A DNA stretch of 5,344 nt, taken from NCBI GenBank assembly GCA_947175045.1, contig CAMWLH010000171.1, forward strand, positions 1 to 5,344, read 5' to 3'. The position numbers and the translations under genes were made by a program. Source of the stretch: an uncultured Clostridia bacterium (lineage in GTDB: Bacteria > Bacillota > Clostridia > Oscillospirales > Ruminococcaceae). The notes beneath the pieces are model-generated. The model was not told the origin of the DNA and did no database searches. It saw nothing but the letters and a program-made list of their open reading frames with translations. Each line of letters starts with the position of its first letter. The first letter of the stretch is position 1. This document shows, piece after piece, positions 3,936 to 5,344 of this stretch.

Positions 3936-5321
3936 ATGAAAAAGCGTATCGGCATTATTCTACTATCGGCAATTGTATTGGTAAGCGGTTGTAAAACAAA
4001 TTCGGCGGGGGACGGGGTCAATCTTTTAATAGATACCGACGAGGCGGAGACGGTGAATGATGTTCCCGAGTCGCTGCCCGAGCGGCAAAGCTCCGAGGTG
4101 TGCCCCGAGACCGCGGAGGGCTCCGCCGAAACGACTGTCAGTCCTGTTGAAACAGAGGACGCTCCCGACGAAACTGCTTTGGTATCCCCCGAAACAACAG
4201 AAAGCCCCCGCGAAACAGCGCAGGCGTTCCCCGAAACGGAAACAAGCGCGGAACCTGTCGCCGAGCCCGTTGCGCAGACCGCGCGGGACGGCTATCTGAC
4301 CGAGGTAACGCATTTTTCGGGAACCCTCTGCGACGCGTTAAGCACCGCCGCAAAGCTGGAGGTGGAGATAGACGTGCCCTTCGGCAAGCAGTGCTATGTT
4401 TACGAGGACAGGGTAAAAACCGTATCGTCGGGGTGGCCGGAGGACGACACGGCATACGCCTACTTCGCGGATTATGAGTATTACACGGAGGAGATCATTG
4501 CGGAGTATCTGGAGGGTTATCGCGACGAGGAGGGTCTGTATGAGACGATGACCACGAAGGAGCAGACCGACAGCGGCGAGGATTTTTATCTCAAGATAAG
4601 CCGTTTTTATGAGGACAGCAGCTTTACGCGGGTCAGCAATACCTTTGCGAGGGGAATATATATCCTGGAAAACGGACATCACATGGATTGGTGCTACATG
4701 AACCGCAATCAGTTTGATGAGGACGTTTTTCTGAGCGACGCGATAAAGTCACTTAAAAGCGTAAAAATCTCCGAATATATCCCCGAGCAGTCCGAGATAG
4801 ACCAAGCCGAGCTTGACGCGATCATAGAGGCGCTGATTCAGGCGGGGGAGATACAGACGGAGTTCCCGTGGAGAGCGGAGGTCGCGGACGCGCGCACTTT
4901 TGAGGACAAGACGACGCTCGACCTGCGCAGGAGCGGTGAGCCGAACGTGCTTGACGTTACGGTAAGCGGCAAAAATGTGACCATTACCGATATGCTGAAC
5001 ATTCACGTTCTGCATACGGACGTTGTGGGAAGATTCGGCAGCCCCGTCGAGGTTGACGGAGCGGAGGAAAATTCCGTTATCACGTTCAGAGTGGACAAGA
5101 GGAATATGAAAAACGTCCCCATGCAGAACCTTATAGTGCTCCACTATAACGAGGAGGACGCGTGGTATGACGAGCTGCCCGGCAAGGTGGACGAGGTATC
5201 CTGCACGGTAAGCGCACAGACGGAGGGCGACGGCTGCTATCTGTTAGCCGATCTGTACGAGTGGTACAACGTCTGGGGATTTCCTATCCCCGAGGGCAGC
5301 GAGCACGAGATAGAAAATTAA
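3936..5321 (+). CDS. Secreted lipoprotein of unknown function
   Basis: A 461-residue protein with a lipoprotein signal peptide: charged MKKR, a hydrophobic stretch 5-17, and lipobox V16-S-G-C19. After cleavage, Cys19 would carry lipid and hold the protein on the outer face of the membrane. Residues ~38-115 form a low-complexity acidic Pro/Glu/Thr stalk with about six P-(x)-E-T repeats. The region 118-280 is globular and very tyrosine-rich at 174-202 (eight Tyr in 29 residues). A hinge at ~283-305 (DQAELDAIIEAL) leads to a mostly beta C-terminal part, 320-461. Its end (LIVLHYNEEDAWYDEL, TVSA, then YLLADLYEWYNVWG) reminds me of a beta domain in large clostridial surface proteins; this is recall, not a search. 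No substrate-binding-protein or transporter signature is seen. The GAGGA site (3927-3931) lies 4 nt before the start. It is the first gene after the T-box, so it should be induced when tRNA(Tyr) is uncharged. Confidence 0.9.
   Translation: MKKRIGIILLSAIVLVSGCKTNSAGDGVNLLIDTDEAETVNDVPESLPERQSSEVCPETAEGSAETTVSPVETEDAPDETALVSPETTESPRETAQAFPETETSAEPVAEPVAQTARDGYLTEVTHFSGTLCDALSTAAKLEVEIDVPFGKQCYVYEDRVKTVSSGWPEDDTAYAYFADYEYYTEEIIAEYLEGYRDEEGLYETMTTKEQTDSGEDFYLKISRFYEDSSFTRVSNTFARGIYILENGHHMDWCYMNRNQFDEDVFLSDAIKSLKSVKISEYIPEQSEIDQAELDAIIEALIQAGEIQTEFPWRAEVADARTFEDKTTLDLRRSGEPNVLDVTVSGKNVTITDMLNIHVLHTDVVGRFGSPVEVDGAEENSVITFRVDKRNMKNVPMQNLIVLHYNEEDAWYDELPGKVDEVSCTVSAQTEGDGCYLLADLYEWYNVWGFPIPEGSEHEIEN
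4104..4244 (+). repeat. Degenerate P-x-E-T coding repeat (lipoprotein stalk)
   Basis: Residues 57-103 contain PET, PVET, PDET, PET, PRET and PETET at 6-14 residue intervals. The codons vary between copies, so the motif is kept at protein rather than DNA level. Such Pro/Thr/Glu stalks usually act as flexible cell-wall-spanning spacers in Gram-positive surface proteins and may be glycosylated. Confidence 0.8.
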
Positions 5322-5333
5322 CGGGGGGGTACT

Positions 5334-5344
5334 ATGAGAAAAAG
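5334..5344 (+). CDS. Start of a further gene, cut by the window end
   Basis: ATG at 5334 follows a G7 tract (5323-5329) that serves as a purine-rich ribosome binding site, and begins M-R-K before the sequence ends. The gap from the lipoprotein stop is 12 nt with no terminator, so it is probably in the same T-box-controlled operon. The basic start would suit a signal peptide or membrane protein, but three codons cannot decide this. Confidence 0.55.

Overview
The window looks like a stretch of a low-to-mid GC Firmicute chromosome, most likely class Clostridia (an Oscillospiraceae/Ruminococcaceae- or Lachnospiraceae-type gut bacterium). The signs are purine-rich Shine-Dalgarno sites, near-consensus sigma-A promoters with 17-nt spacers, a complete T-box riboswitch, a Gram-positive-style lipoprotein and a clostridial-type class I DAHP synthase. 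This placement is inferred from sequence style only. Every gene is on the + strand.

Layout. 1-328: no convincing gene; the first ~110 bases are dense in TTGCG/CGCAA palindromes, and a strong promoter (259-287) carries a 7+7 bp dyad. 329-1627: an adenylosuccinate synthetase-family enzyme (PurA) that keeps the catalytic core but departs from the family consensus at several substrate-pocket positions. 1669-2544: a LysR-type regulator, with its own extended -10 promoter overlapping the purA stop codon and a dyad over the -10. 2616-3644: DAHP synthase, the first enzyme of the shikimate pathway, with an almost perfect promoter and a short leader. 3652-3893: a textbook T-box leader with a probable UAC (tyrosine) specifier, a 7-nt UGGUACC antiterminator bulge and a strong competing terminator. 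3936-5321: a lipoprotein of unknown function directly under the T-box. 5334-end: the first codons of another gene, 12 nt further on.

How the parts work together. The aromatic theme (DAHP synthase next to a probable tyrosine T-box) is coherent, but the gene the T-box controls is not an aminoacyl-tRNA synthetase, a biosynthetic enzyme or a recognisable transporter. It is a secreted lipoprotein with a P-x-E-T repeat stalk and a tyrosine-dense segment. That pairing is the most unusual thing here. No terminator is visible between the DAHP synthase gene and the T-box, so the riboswitch terminator probably also ends the DAHP synthase mRNA. Uncharged tRNA(Tyr) would then extend transcription into the lipoprotein operon. 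The LysR regulator may control itself, its neighbours, or neither; the sequence does not settle this.
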